Below, one piece after another: positions 39,958 through 49,923 of a stretch of DNA of 64,000 nt. The stretch is from positions 1 through 64,000 of the forward strand of contig JANNSD010000037.1 of NCBI GenBank assembly GCA_031402225.1, written 5' to 3'. The DNA is from JAGGAG01 sp031402225. Lineage in GTDB: Bacteria; Gemmatimonadota; Gemmatimonadetes; Gemmatimonadales; GWC2-71-9. The notes under the pieces are model-generated. The model made no database searches. It saw only the letters and a list, made by a program, of their open reading frames with translations, and was not told where the DNA came from. Numbering within the stretch: position 1 is the first letter of the stretch; every line of letters begins with the position of its first letter. Both the position numbers and the translations under genes were made by a program.

Positions 39958-41943
39958 GTGACAACAGACGACACCCACGCCGGTCGCTCGAAACGCGACC
40001 TGGCGTTCCTGGCCCTGGCCGCGCTCGGCGTCGTCTACGGCGACATCGGGACGAGCCCGCTGTACGCCCTGAAGGAGTGCTTCAACCCGGAGCATGGGCT
40101 GGCGGCCACCCGCGAGAACGTCATGGGGGTCATGTCGCTCGTGTTCTGGGCGATGAACTTCGTCGTGTCGTTCAAGTACATCACCTTCGTGCTGAAGGCC
40201 GACAACCGGGGTGAGGGGGGCATCCTCGCGCTGCTGGCGCTGGTGCGGCCGCACGCCAGGAAGGACAGCACCCGCGCCCGCGCCATCCTGGTCGGGGCGG
40301 GACTCTTCGGCGCCGCGCTGCTCTACGGCGACGGCATCATCACGCCCGCCATCTCGGTGCTCGGCGCGGTGGAGGGCCTGACCATGGCCACCACCATCTT
40401 CAACGGGTGGGTTCCGTACCTGTCCGCGGCGATCCTGCTGGTGCTTTTTCTGGTGCAGCGCACCGGCACGGCGAGGGTCGGCGCCGTGTTCGGCCCGGTG
40501 ATGGTCGTGTGGTTCATCTGCATCGCGCTTCTCGGCGTGCGCGGTCTGGCCGCCGACCCATCGGTGCTCGGGGCCATCAACCCCATCCATGGCATCCGCT
40601 TTTTCCGCGATGACGGCCTGGCCGGCTTCCTCATCCTGGGCTCGGTGGTGCTGGTGGTGACCGGCGGCGAGGCGCTTTACGCCGACATGGGCCACTTCGG
40701 TCGCCGGCCGATCCGGTTCGCCTGGTTTGCCGTGGCGCTGCCGGCGCTGCTGCTCAACTATTTCGGCCAGTCGGCGTGGCTGCTGCACCACCCCGAGGCG
40801 CTGCAGAATCCCTTCTACGCGCTGGTGCCACCGTGGGCGCTGTACCCGATGGTCGCCATCGCTACGGCGGCGGCGGTCGTGGCCTCGCAGGCGCTGATTT
40901 CGGGCGCGTTCTCCCTTACCCAGCAGGCGGTACAGCTCGGCTACTCACCGCGGGTCACGATCCAGCACACGTCGGCCAAGGAGTCGGGGCAGATCTACAT
41001 CCCGCAGGTCAATGCGCTGCTGTGCATCGGCTGCATCGCCCTGGTGCTGACCATGAAGAGCGCCACGGCGCTGGCCGCGGCGTACGGCATCGCGGTGACG
41101 GGTACGATGATCATCACCACGCTGCTCTTCCACACGGTGACGCGGGAGCGGTGGCACTGGCCGTGGGCGGCGTCGGCGGCGATGATGGTGCTCTTCCTCG
41201 TGGTCGATCTCGGGTTCTTCGGTGCCAACCTGGTGAAGGTGGCCAGTGGCGGCTGGATCCCGCTGGCCGTGGCGGCGGTGATCTACCTGCTCATGACCAC
41301 CTGGAGCGTCGGCCGGCGGCGGTTGTGGGCGATCGTGCGGGAGAACACCCTGCCGTTCGACCTCTTCCTCCCCGACATCGCGCGGCGGAAGCCGCCGCGG
41401 GTGCCGGGCACGGCAGTGTTCCTCACGTCCGAAGCATCGGGCGCCCCGCCGGTGCTGCTGCACCACCTGAAGCACAACAAGGTGCTGCACGAGCGGGTCG
41501 TGATCATGTCGGTGGCGACCACGGACATCCCGCTGGTGCCGGCGGCGGAGCGGATCGAGAGCGAATCGCTGGGGGAGGGGTTCTACCTGGTGAAGGCGCA
41601 CTACGGCTTCATGGAGACGCCCGACGTGCCGCTGGCGCTGCTGCAGCTGTCGGACGAACTGCGGGCGGGGGGGAAGGACACCGCCACGTTCCGCACCGCC
41701 GATACCAGCTTCTACCTTGGGCGGGAGACGCTCATCGTGCTGCCCAGGTCAAAGGTGAAGCCGGGCGCCATGCCGGCGCGCGGCGCATCGTCGTCGGGTG
41801 AAGGGATCGGCGGCCTGCCGGGCATGCCGCGCTGGCGCAAGAAGCTGTTTGCCCTGATGGCCCGGAACGCGCAATCGGCCACCGCCTTCTTCCAGTTGCC
41901 GCCCAACCGGGTGGTGGAGCTCGGCGCCCAGATCCAGTTCTGA
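39958..41943 (+). CDS. kup: Low-affinity potassium transporter Kup
   Basis: Potassium/proton symporter of 661 residues, GTG start. The family N-terminus is clear: LAFLALAALGVVYGDIGTSP followed by LYALKECF. About 12 membrane helices follow, with GDGIITPAISVLGAVEGL, the VVTGGEALYADMGHFGRRPI loop and a soluble C-terminal domain of about 150 residues starting near PRVPGTAVFLTS. Length and order match Kup/TrkD. It is convergent with acs by one base. Confidence 0.96.
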   Translation: MTTDDTHAGRSKRDLAFLALAALGVVYGDIGTSPLYALKECFNPEHGLAATRENVMGVMSLVFWAMNFVVSFKYITFVLKADNRGEGGILALLALVRPHARKDSTRARAILVGAGLFGAALLYGDGIITPAISVLGAVEGLTMATTIFNGWVPYLSAAILLVLFLVQRTGTARVGAVFGPVMVVWFICIALLGVRGLAADPSVLGAINPIHGIRFFRDDGLAGFLILGSVVLVVTGGEALYADMGHFGRRPIRFAWFAVALPALLLNYFGQSAWLLHHPEALQNPFYALVPPWALYPMVAIATAAAVVASQALISGAFSLTQQAVQLGYSPRVTIQHTSAKESGQIYIPQVNALLCIGCIALVLTMKSATALAAAYGIAVTGTMIITTLLFHTVTRERWHWPWAASAAMMVLFLVVDLGFFGANLVKVASGGWIPLAVAAVIYLLMTTWSVGRRRLWAIVRENTLPFDLFLPDIARRKPPRVPGTAVFLTSEASGAPPVLLHHLKHNKVLHERVVIMSVATTDIPLVPAAERIESESLGEGFYLVKAHYGFMETPDVPLALLQLSDELRAGGKDTATFRTADTSFYLGRETLIVLPRSKVKPGAMPARGASSSGEGIGGLPGMPRWRKKLFALMARNAQSATAFFQLPPNRVVELGAQIQF

Positions 41944-41944
41944 G

Positions 41945-43897
<1,953 letters not shown>

Positions 43898-44277
43898 GGC
43901 AGGCGTCTGTGGCGAATGGTGGAAACGCGAAAGTGCAAGTTTCCGCATACGGTCGCGCAGGGTGTTGCTTGGCGGACTGCCGGACAATTCCGCGAAACTC
44001 CGCGTGATGAGCGCCGGCGGATGCGCCAAGTCGTGTGAATATAGGCACCTGCCGAACGTGGCATCAGTCTCGCTATGTCATGGGACGGGACGCAGCGACG
44101 TCCCGACAACAGAACCTGATCCGCCCGATAAGAGCACACCCGGAGTGATCCGGGGCCGCAAAACCAGAGGTCTCGCCTGCAGCCGCACTTCCGCGGTTCG
44201 CGAGATAGCTCGGTGCCGAAGGTGGAGAAATGCTGCGGGCAACCGCGGGTTTCCTTATCGGGTGTGGGAGCAGAATC
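43898..44277. other. Divergent intergenic region acs / STAS
   Basis: This 380-nt gap holds the acs promoter side and the leader of the STAS gene. Its right part is the candidate riboswitch described separately. A perfect 7-bp stem CGGGACG/CGTCCCG with a six-base loop stands at 44086-44105; it has no T-run, so it is not a normal terminator. A TATATT sequence on the minus strand near 44040 could be part of the acs promoter. Confidence 0.4.
44130..44222 (+). promoter_or_regulatory. Candidate GEMM (cyclic-dinucleotide-I) riboswitch
   Basis: The leader matches the GEMM-I layout in order. 5' GCACACC (44134-44140) corresponds to the conserved GCAAACC. Then comes a hairpin CCGGA-GTGA-TCCGG with a GNRA tetraloop (44140-44153), then GCCGCAAAACC (44157-44165), a long stem TCTCGC/GCGAGA (44171-44176 with 44200-44205), and the closing GATAGCTCGGTGCCGAAG (44204-44221). 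GCAC pairs with GTGC (44213-44216), a compensated change from GCAA/UUGC. The ligand would be c-di-GMP or a related dinucleotide. It starts about 150 nt before the STAS ATG. This is pattern matching by eye. Confidence 0.55.
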
Positions 44278-44592
44278 ATGCCATCCACACCTCAGTACGT
44301 ACGAGAAATGTCCGCGCCCGCGACCCTGGGTCTCGACACCCGCATTGCTTTCCGCACTGGAGCATTCGAGCTACTGGAATCGATGCCGGAGGGTGAAGGC
44401 CGACTGGTCGTCGACCTCGCTGGTACCGGGCACGTGGACTCCGCCGGCCTGGGTGCGCTCATGCTGGTGCAGCGCCGGGCTGCCGAACGACGGCACGCGG
44501 TCGTTCTCGAGAATCCAAGCGACGAACTCCGCTTCCTGCTCAACATCACAAAGCTCAACATGCTCTTCGAGTTCGCGCCCGCAGGCGTCTGA
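44278..44592 (+). CDS. STAS-domain anti-sigma-factor antagonist
   Basis: Protein of 104 residues made of one STAS domain. The start at 44278 follows GGGAG. The family core is visible: RLVVDLAGTGHVDSAGLGAL, with Ser in HVDSAGLGA being the usual phosphorylation site, then LMLVQRRAAERRHAVVLENP. Such proteins bind an anti-sigma factor when dephosphorylated and release the sigma factor; no anti-sigma or sigma gene is in the window. It follows the candidate riboswitch and precedes the ccm genes on the same strand. Confidence 0.88.
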   Translation: MPSTPQYVREMSAPATLGLDTRIAFRTGAFELLESMPEGEGRLVVDLAGTGHVDSAGLGALMLVQRRAAERRHAVVLENPSDELRFLLNITKLNMLFEFAPAGV

Positions 44593-44684
44593 AAAAACGG
44601 CGCCGCAGCGCATGCTGCGTCGTCCTGATGGCAGGTCGGAGCGAGGTCTGGCAACGTCCCCGCTCCGGCCTGTCGTCGTTTTCA

Positions 44685-44716
44685 GGACGTGAGGACGTGA
44701 CGACGTGAAGACGTGA
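44685..44716. repeat. 8-bp tandem repeat NGACGTGA
   Basis: Four perfect-register copies of the unit NGACGTGA (GGACGTGA, GGACGTGA, CGACGTGA, AGACGTGA) at 44685, 44693, 44701 and 44709. It sits about 40 nt before the ccmA start, in the 162-nt gap after the STAS gene. Confidence 0.8.
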
Positions 44717-44754
44717 AGTAGACTGGCGGAAGGTGAGCCGTTAGTCTCCCCGCC

Positions 44755-45432
44755 GTGAACGATTCCAGCGCAACGGGCAATTCTTCGCTCCTCCTGCAAG
44801 CCACCGGGCTGCACCGCAGCTTCGGTGAGCGGGTGGTGCTCACCGCGGTGAGCCTCGCCCTGGCCGAGGGCGAGACCATCGCGGTGATCGGGCCCAACGG
44901 TGTTGGCAAGACCACTCTGCTGCGGATCCTGGCGGGACTGTTGCGCCCGTCGGCCGGCGAGGTGCTGCTCGACGGGCGGCCGGTGCGCACCGCCGATCCG
45001 GGGAGCCGGTCGGCGATCGGGCTGCTCTCGCATCGCGCCATGCTGTACGACGACCTCACCTTGCAGGAAAACCTCGAGTTCGCCGCCCGGCTGCATGGCC
45101 TCGCCGATCCGCGGCGGGTGGCGCGCGATGCGCTCAGCCAGGTGGAGCTCCTGGCCCGGGCCGGCGACTCGCCCCGCACGCTCAGCCGGGGCCTGCTCCA
45201 GCGGGCGGCACTGGCGCGCGCGCTGCTGCATGCGCCGAGGCTGCTGCTGCTCGACGAACCGTTCACCGGGCTGGACAGCGCGGCGGCGGGGCGGCTCACG
45301 TCGCTCCTCGCCGCGCGCCGCCCGGCGGGTCTCGGCACGATTATCGTCACCCACCAGATGGATGAGGCGCGGGATGTCGCGTCGCGCGTGCTGTCGCTCC
45401 AGTCCGGTCGCATCGAGGGGGCAGCCGCGTGA
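44755..45432 (+). CDS. ccmA: Haem exporter ATP-binding subunit
   Basis: ATPase of the CcmABCD complex for cytochrome c maturation, 225 residues with GTG start. ABC motifs are clear: Walker A IGPNGVGKTTLLRIL, signature TLSRGLLQRAALARALL, Walker B RLLLLDEPFTGLDS, then a His near IVTHQMDEARD. The short length and GLHRSFGERVVL start fit CcmA. The complex releases holo-CcmE. The stop overlaps ccmB by 4 nt. Confidence 0.92.
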   Translation: MNDSSATGNSSLLLQATGLHRSFGERVVLTAVSLALAEGETIAVIGPNGVGKTTLLRILAGLLRPSAGEVLLDGRPVRTADPGSRSAIGLLSHRAMLYDDLTLQENLEFAARLHGLADPRRVARDALSQVELLARAGDSPRTLSRGLLQRAALARALLHAPRLLLLDEPFTGLDSAAAGRLTSLLAARRPAGLGTIIVTHQMDEARDVASRVLSLQSGRIEGAAA

Positions 45433-46121
45433 AGTCCGTGCCGCCCGGCGCCCTCACGGCCGCCCTGATCATTGCCGGGAAGGACCTGCGATCCGAACTC
45501 CGTCGGCGCACGGCGCTGGTGTCGGCCGTGGTGTTCGCCGCCCTGATCCTGGTGATCTTCAACTTTGCCCGCGACCCGACCTCCCTGCGTGCCGAGCAGC
45601 TTGCGCCCAGCGCGTTCTGGATCACCTGCGCCTTCGCGGCGGTGACGGCACTGTCGCGCGCCTTTGCGGTGGAGCTGGAACACGGGGCGCTCGACGGCCT
45701 GCTCCTGGCCCCGGTGCCGCGGGAGGCGCTGTTCCTCGGGAAGTTCCTCGGCAACCTCACGTTCGTGCTGCTGGTGGAGGGCGTGACCCTGCCGCTTTTC
45801 GTGCTATTCTTCAATGTGAGCCTGAAGGGGGCGCTGCCGGGTATCGTACTGGTGGCGCTGCTGGCGACGGTGGGGTTCGTGGCAGTGGGCACCGTGTTCA
45901 GCGCGCTCACGGCGCGGGTACGGTTCAACGAACTGATGCTGCCGGTCCTGCTGTTGCCTTTCATGCTGCCCCCGCTCGCCGGGGCGGCGCAGGTCACGGC
46001 GGCGCTGCTCAATGGGCGTCCGCTGGTCGAGAGCGTCGGCTGGCTCCGTCTACTCCTGGTTTACGACATCACCTTTGTCACCCTGAGCCTCCTTGTCTTC
46101 CCTGCCCTCTTCGACGAATAG
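45429..46121 (+). CDS. ccmB: Haem exporter membrane subunit CcmB
   Basis: Membrane protein of 230 residues, GTG start overlapping the ccmA stop. Six hydrophobic segments can be read: AALIIAGKDLRSELRRRTAL precedes the first helix, and FAVELEHGALDGLLLAPVPR is the CcmB cytoplasmic signature. It forms the membrane part of the CcmAB transporter-like complex. It overlaps ccmC by about 30 nt. Confidence 0.92.
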   Translation: MKSVPPGALTAALIIAGKDLRSELRRRTALVSAVVFAALILVIFNFARDPTSLRAEQLAPSAFWITCAFAAVTALSRAFAVELEHGALDGLLLAPVPREALFLGKFLGNLTFVLLVEGVTLPLFVLFFNVSLKGALPGIVLVALLATVGFVAVGTVFSALTARVRFNELMLPVLLLPFMLPPLAGAAQVTAALLNGRPLVESVGWLRLLLVYDITFVTLSLLVFPALFDE

Positions 46122-46821
46122 CGACACGCGCGCCGCCGCCGGCCGCGCCCTCTCCACCGGTCGCGTGCTCACCGTAATCGGCCTGCTGGCGGTCGCCGCG
46201 GCCCTTGTGCGTGCCATCGCCTTCACTGGCGTCGAGGCGGTCCAGGGCCCAGCGCAGAAAATCATGTACGTGCACGTGCCCTCCGCCTGGTGTGCCTTCC
46301 TGGCGTTCGGGCTCGTGGGCATCTGCAGCGGGCTCTACCTGTGGCTGGGCGATCGCCGGCTCGACACCTTCTCCGAGGCGTCCGCCGAGGTGGGTGTGGT
46401 GCTGACCGGACTGGTGCTCGTCACCGGTCCCATCTGGGGCAAGCCGATCTGGGGCACCTGGTGGCAGTGGGAGCCGCGCCTCACGTCCACGTTGTTTCTG
46501 TTCTTCCTGTTCGTGGGCTACCTGACGCTGCGCCGCGCGATGTTCGATCCCGCCGAGCGGGCGCGCTACAGCGCGGTGGTGGGCATCCTGGGCGCGATGC
46601 TCGTGCCGTTCATCCACCTCAGCGTGTACATGTTCCGCACCATCCATCCGCGGCCCGTGGTACTCAACCCGGAAGGGCCCACCATGCCCGGCAGCTTCGT
46701 GGCCACACTGCTCTTCTCGCTGGCCGCGTTCACGCTGCTCTACCTGGGGCTGGTGACGACGCGCTATGGGCTGGGGCGGCTGCGGGAACTCCGGGAGGCG
46801 CGCGATGTTGCTGCTGCGTGA
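46093..46821 (+). CDS. ccmC: Haem exporter protein CcmC
   Basis: Six-helix membrane protein of up to 242 residues that places haem on CcmE. The tryptophan-rich haem-binding loop is WGKPIWGTWWQWEPRLTS, and the flanking His ligands lie in YVHVPSAWCAF and VPFIHLSVYMF. The frame opens at TTG 46093 within ccmB; GTG at 46165 is an alternative start and would still include the first helix. It overlaps ccmD by 17 nt. Confidence 0.92.
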   Translation: MSSLPSSTNSDTRAAAGRALSTGRVLTVIGLLAVAAALVRAIAFTGVEAVQGPAQKIMYVHVPSAWCAFLAFGLVGICSGLYLWLGDRRLDTFSEASAEVGVVLTGLVLVTGPIWGKPIWGTWWQWEPRLTSTLFLFFLFVGYLTLRRAMFDPAERARYSAVVGILGAMLVPFIHLSVYMFRTIHPRPVVLNPEGPTMPGSFVATLLFSLAAFTLLYLGLVTTRYGLGRLRELREARDVAAA

Positions 46822-46960
46822 ACCGCCGGACAACAGTGGGTTCATGATCGCCGCGTATACGATTGTGGCGGTGGTGCTGGTGGGCTACTCGGTCATGCTG
46901 ATGCTGCGGGCGCGACGAGAGGAACAACGGGAGACGGGAGACGGGAGACGGGAGACGTAG
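46805..46960 (+). CDS. ccmD: CcmD-like small haem exporter subunit
   Basis: Single-span protein of 51 residues following ccmC with overlap. It has a short N-terminus (LLLREPPDNSG), one helix (FMIAAYTIVAVVLVGYSVML) and basic ML-RARREE after it, the pattern of CcmD, which helps CcmC and CcmE interact. Its last residues, QRETGDGRRET, are coded by GGGAGAC repeats, so the C-terminus seems to come from the repeat array rather than from the family. Confidence 0.75.
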   Translation: MLLLREPPDNSGFMIAAYTIVAVVLVGYSVMLMLRARREEQRETGDGRRET

Positions 46961-47018
46961 AAAGCGTTCGTCTGCGGCCCCCCGTCTTCCGTCTTCCGTC
47001 TTCCGTCTTCCGTCTCCC
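46929..47018. repeat. GGGAGAC tandem repeat with inverted GTCTTCC/GTCTCCC arm
   Basis: Four GGGAGAC copies (46929-46956), a 27-nt centre, then GTCTTCC four times and GTCTCCC once (46984-47018). The arms pair with G-U wobbles, giving a stem near 28 bp. It lies between convergent ccmD and fabF, so it would end both transcripts. It is the second example of the 33841 element. Confidence 0.85.
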
Positions 47019-47021
47019 GTT

Positions 47022-48269
47022 CTACCTGCCGTCATGTCTCCGGAATACGAGCGCGGCATTGATCCCCCCAAAACCAAACGAGTTGCTCAGCAGGTACTCC
47101 GGGTCGGCAATCCGGCCCTCGCCGGCAATGTACGACAGGTCGCACGCCGGGTCGGCTGTGGTGAGGTTGACCGTTGGCGGGAGCCAGCGGCGCTGGCTCG
47201 CGAGGGCGCAGATGGCCGCCTCGAACGCGCCGCTCGCGCCGAGGGCATGGCCGTAGTAGCCCTTCGTGCCGCTGATGGCGACCTGCCTGGCGTGCTCGCC
47301 GAACACCTGCTTGATGGCGCTGGTCTCGGTCGGGTCGTTGAGCGGCGTGGATGAGCCGTGGGCGTTGATGTAGCCGATCTCGCCGGGTGCCACGTGCGCC
47401 TCGCCGAGCGCCAGTGCCATGGCGCGCGCGGCCTGGCGTCCGTCGGGGCGCGGCTGCGTCATGTGGTGGGCATCGTTGGTGACGCCATACCCGCAGATCT
47501 CGGCGTAGATGGGCGCACCGCGCGCCAGCGCCCGCTCCCGCTCCTCGAGCACCAGCACGGCGGCACCCTCGGCCATCACGAAGCCGTCCCGTTCGCGATC
47601 GAAGGGACGGCTGGCACTCGCGGGATCATCATTGCGGGTCGACATTGCCCGGATGACGGCAAAGGCACCGAAGCAGAGCGGGGCAAGCGGGGCCTCGGTG
47701 CCGCCACTCAGCATGATGTCGGCATCGCCGCGGGCGATGGAGCGGAAGCCGTCGCCAATGGCCATGCTGCCCGACGCGCAGCTCATGCCATTCGTGGTGT
47801 TGGGGCCGCTGAGCCCGAACTCGATGGCCACGTTACAGCTCGCGGCGCCACCAAACACGGCGAGGGCCAGCGACGGATCCACCGCGCGCAGGCCACCGCG
47901 CATGTAGTTGCCGTGTTCCACCTCGGCCCGGGCCACACCGGCGAGCGCGGTACCCATGCTCGACCCGATGCGCTCGCGGTCTTCCTTCGCGAGGTCGATG
48001 GCCGAGTCCGCGAGCGCCAGCCGTGTGGCGGCCACACCAAACTGGGCAAACCGGTCGAACCGGCGAACGCGCCGGGCCTCGATGTGCTCCGCCGGCTGGA
48101 AGTCGGGCACTTCGCCGGCCATGCGCGTGCGGAACGGGGAAGGATCGAAGCGGGTGATGGGTCCCACCTTGGAGACCCGGTCCTGCAGGCCGCTCCAGAA
48201 TTCGTCGCGTCCCGTGCCGATGGGAGTCACGACGCCGATCCCCGTGATGACAACTCGCCTGGGCTTCAC
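47022..48269 (-). CDS. Beta-ketoacyl-ACP synthase, FabF type
   Basis: Condensing enzyme of 415 residues. GTG at 48269 follows AAAGGAA and gives the family start KPRRVVITGIGVVTPIGTGR. The active-site triad is visible: Cys in NGMSCASGSMAIGDG near residue 163, His in YINAHGSSTPLND near residue 303, and His in TKGYYGHALGASGAFEA near residue 340. The last motif reads KGYYGHALG where housekeeping FabF usually has KSMTGHLLG. It is the last gene of a seven-gene minus-strand unit, which suggests polyketide-like rather than general fatty acid work, but no ACP gene is seen. Confidence 0.9.
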   Translation of the reverse strand: MKPRRVVITGIGVVTPIGTGRDEFWSGLQDRVSKVGPITRFDPSPFRTRMAGEVPDFQPAEHIEARRVRRFDRFAQFGVAATRLALADSAIDLAKEDRERIGSSMGTALAGVARAEVEHGNYMRGGLRAVDPSLALAVFGGAASCNVAIEFGLSGPNTTNGMSCASGSMAIGDGFRSIARGDADIMLSGGTEAPLAPLCFGAFAVIRAMSTRNDDPASASRPFDRERDGFVMAEGAAVLVLEERERALARGAPIYAEICGYGVTNDAHHMTQPRPDGRQAARAMALALGEAHVAPGEIGYINAHGSSTPLNDPTETSAIKQVFGEHARQVAISGTKGYYGHALGASGAFEAAICALASQRRWLPPTVNLTTADPACDLSYIAGEGRIADPEYLLSNSFGFGGINAALVFRRHDGR

Positions 48270-48270
48270 G

Positions 48271-48744
48271 TCATTCCTTTCCCTGCTGGTGTCCGCCTTC
48301 GACCGCGCGCTTGAGGCCCGCGAGCGTCCGGCTCGCAATACCGTGCACGAATACCGGTCCGATGATCCAATCCGCGGCTGGCTGGCGGATGAGCGGCCAC
48401 GGGGGGCCGCTCCATTCGTGTACGATCGAGACGTCTACACCCCCGGCGGTGTCCCGCAGGGTCCACTCCACCTCCATGCCGGTCGTGATGCCGCGGATAT
48501 GCCGATAGCGCACGGCACCGCGCCCGGGCTCGATCCACATTTCGGACACCCACCAGGTGGGCCAGCCGAGCGGCCCGAATGGCCGGTTGGCCGACATCTC
48601 CACCACGCCGCCATCGGGCCGGCGGTCCAGGAAGCGCACCCAGCGATAGTGCGGCAGCAGGTCGGGCCAGCGTTCCACGTTCGATGCCGCACGGAACGCG
48701 TCGTCGATCGAGGCGCGGATGACCGCGCGATCCACGGTGCGCAT
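48271..48744 (-). CDS. SRPBCC-family polyketide cyclase-like protein
   Basis: Small START/SRPBCC-fold protein of 157 residues, without signal peptide. The N-terminus VDRAVIRASIDDAFRAASNV and VERWPDLLPHYRWVRFLDRR match the polyketide cyclase/aromatase group, whose cavity binds aromatic or polyketide intermediates. It lies between the methyltransferase and the ketosynthase, with one-base or overlapping junctions, so a role in cyclising a product of the ketosynthase is possible. Function is inferred from linkage. Confidence 0.82.
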   Translation of the reverse strand: MRTVDRAVIRASIDDAFRAASNVERWPDLLPHYRWVRFLDRRPDGGVVEMSANRPFGPLGWPTWWVSEMWIEPGRGAVRYRHIRGITTGMEVEWTLRDTAGGVDVSIVHEWSGPPWPLIRQPAADWIIGPVFVHGIASRTLAGLKRAVEGGHQQGKE

Positions 48745-49436
48745 CAGTGCGTGCGCCAGGCGGCCACGAGGCGGAATCCGGGCCGCCGGTGCACGCTGGC
48801 ACTCACACCGGCGTCGCGCAGGATGGCTGAGAGCTCATGGGGCAGGTACCCCCGACGCACCGAGGTGACGCCATCGGCCCTGGTCGTGGGGTCGAAGCGG
48901 AGCAGTCCGGAGCCGATGCGAAAGCCGACGGCCGCGAGGGCACTGCGCCGGAGGTCAGCCAGGACGACGCCAACCCGCGCGATGCGGTGCGCCGAGCGGA
49001 TGACCTCGACGGCGGCGTCGCGCGACAGGTGATGGATGAGCTGGCTCAGCATGACGATGTCCGCGCTCCGTGCCCGGAAGGGCAATGCGCCGGCGCAGCC
49101 CACCACGCTGGGAAGCCCGCCCCGCCGGGCGAGCGCCGCCGCCACCCGGCTGCGCTCGAGCCCGATGCCGGAGAGCCGCACCCCGCGCCGGGCCGCCCAG
49201 GCTGCGGCACTGCGGGGCAGGTCGCCTACGCCGGTCCCCAGATCCAGCAACGTGAGCGACATACCGTCAGTACCCCGGGGAATCAGCTGCGCCAGGCCGA
49301 AGTGCACCGCGGCGGCACCCCCGAACCACCAGTTCGACCGGGCCAGGTTGCGGAACGATTCGGTGACGATCACCGGATCGGCGCCAGGGTCGTCCAGCAG
49401 TTCGTGACCGATCGGTGAGAGCGCGAGGGTAGCCAT
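48744..49436 (-). CDS. SAM-dependent methyltransferase
   Basis: Class I methyltransferase of 230 residues; start at 49436. Motif I is LTLLDLGTGVGDLPRSAAAW near residue 65, and the later MLSQLIHHLSRDAAVEVI is a usual motif III region. The C-terminal LLRFDPTTRADGVTSVRRGY is a feature I associate with methyltransferases in type III polyketide clusters. It is four nt from the flavin reductase gene and overlaps the cyclase by one base. Substrate unknown; an O- or C-methylation of a polyketide is a guess. Confidence 0.85.
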   Translation of the reverse strand: MATLALSPIGHELLDDPGADPVIVTESFRNLARSNWWFGGAAAVHFGLAQLIPRGTDGMSLTLLDLGTGVGDLPRSAAAWAARRGVRLSGIGLERSRVAAALARRGGLPSVVGCAGALPFRARSADIVMLSQLIHHLSRDAAVEVIRSAHRIARVGVVLADLRRSALAAVGFRIGSGLLRFDPTTRADGVTSVRRGYLPHELSAILRDAGVSASVHRRPGFRLVAAWRTH

Positions 49437-49440
49437 GAGG

Positions 49441-49923
49441 TCAGGCGAGCGACGCGTAACCGCCGCGGAAGTAGCAAAGCGGGCGGCCGTCCATGGCACT
49501 GCCCGCCACCACGCGGCCGACCAGGATGGTGTGGTCGCCGGCCTCGTGCGTCGCGGTGCGCTCGCACTCGAGGTGCGCGAGCGCCCCATCGAGCAGGATG
49601 AGCCCGCGCGGACTCTCCTGGTACCCGATGCCCTCGAAGCGCTCCTCGCGATCCACGGCGAAGCGCCGGCTCACCGTCTCCTGGTTGTTCGCGAGAATAT
49701 TGACGGCGAACGCCGGCGCGGTGACGAGCAGGCGATGCATCGATGCCGCATGGTCGATGGAAAGCAGCAGCAGCGGCGGCTCGAGCGACACCGACGCGAG
49801 GCTGTTGGCCGTCATGCCGTGCGGACGGCCGTCGGCATCGCGCGCGGTGATGACGGTGACACCGGTCGCAAACCGGCCGAGCAGCTGGCGAAACTGGGCC
49901 TGGTCGATGGCGTTATGGCTCAC
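49441..49923 (-). CDS. Flavin reductase-like, FMN-binding
   Basis: Flavoprotein of 160 residues with the flavin reductase (HpaC/RutF) fold: FRQLLGRFATGVTVITARDA, HGMTANSLASVSLEPPLLLL, and a GDHTILVGRVVAGSAMDGRP C-terminus. Such enzymes give reduced flavin to a partner monooxygenase. GTG at 49923 overlaps the FAD oxidoreductase stop (GTGA). The next gene is a possible partner, so the two may form a two-component oxygenase. Confidence 0.88.
   Translation of the reverse strand: MSHNAIDQAQFRQLLGRFATGVTVITARDADGRPHGMTANSLASVSLEPPLLLLSIDHAASMHRLLVTAPAFAVNILANNQETVSRRFAVDREERFEGIGYQESPRGLILLDGALAHLECERTATHEAGDHTILVGRVVAGSAMDGRPLCYFRGGYASLA

Noticed and set aside
44086..44105. A perfect 7-bp hairpin considered as a terminator
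   Set aside because: No T-run on either strand, and it lies in the 5' leader of the STAS gene rather than after a stop.
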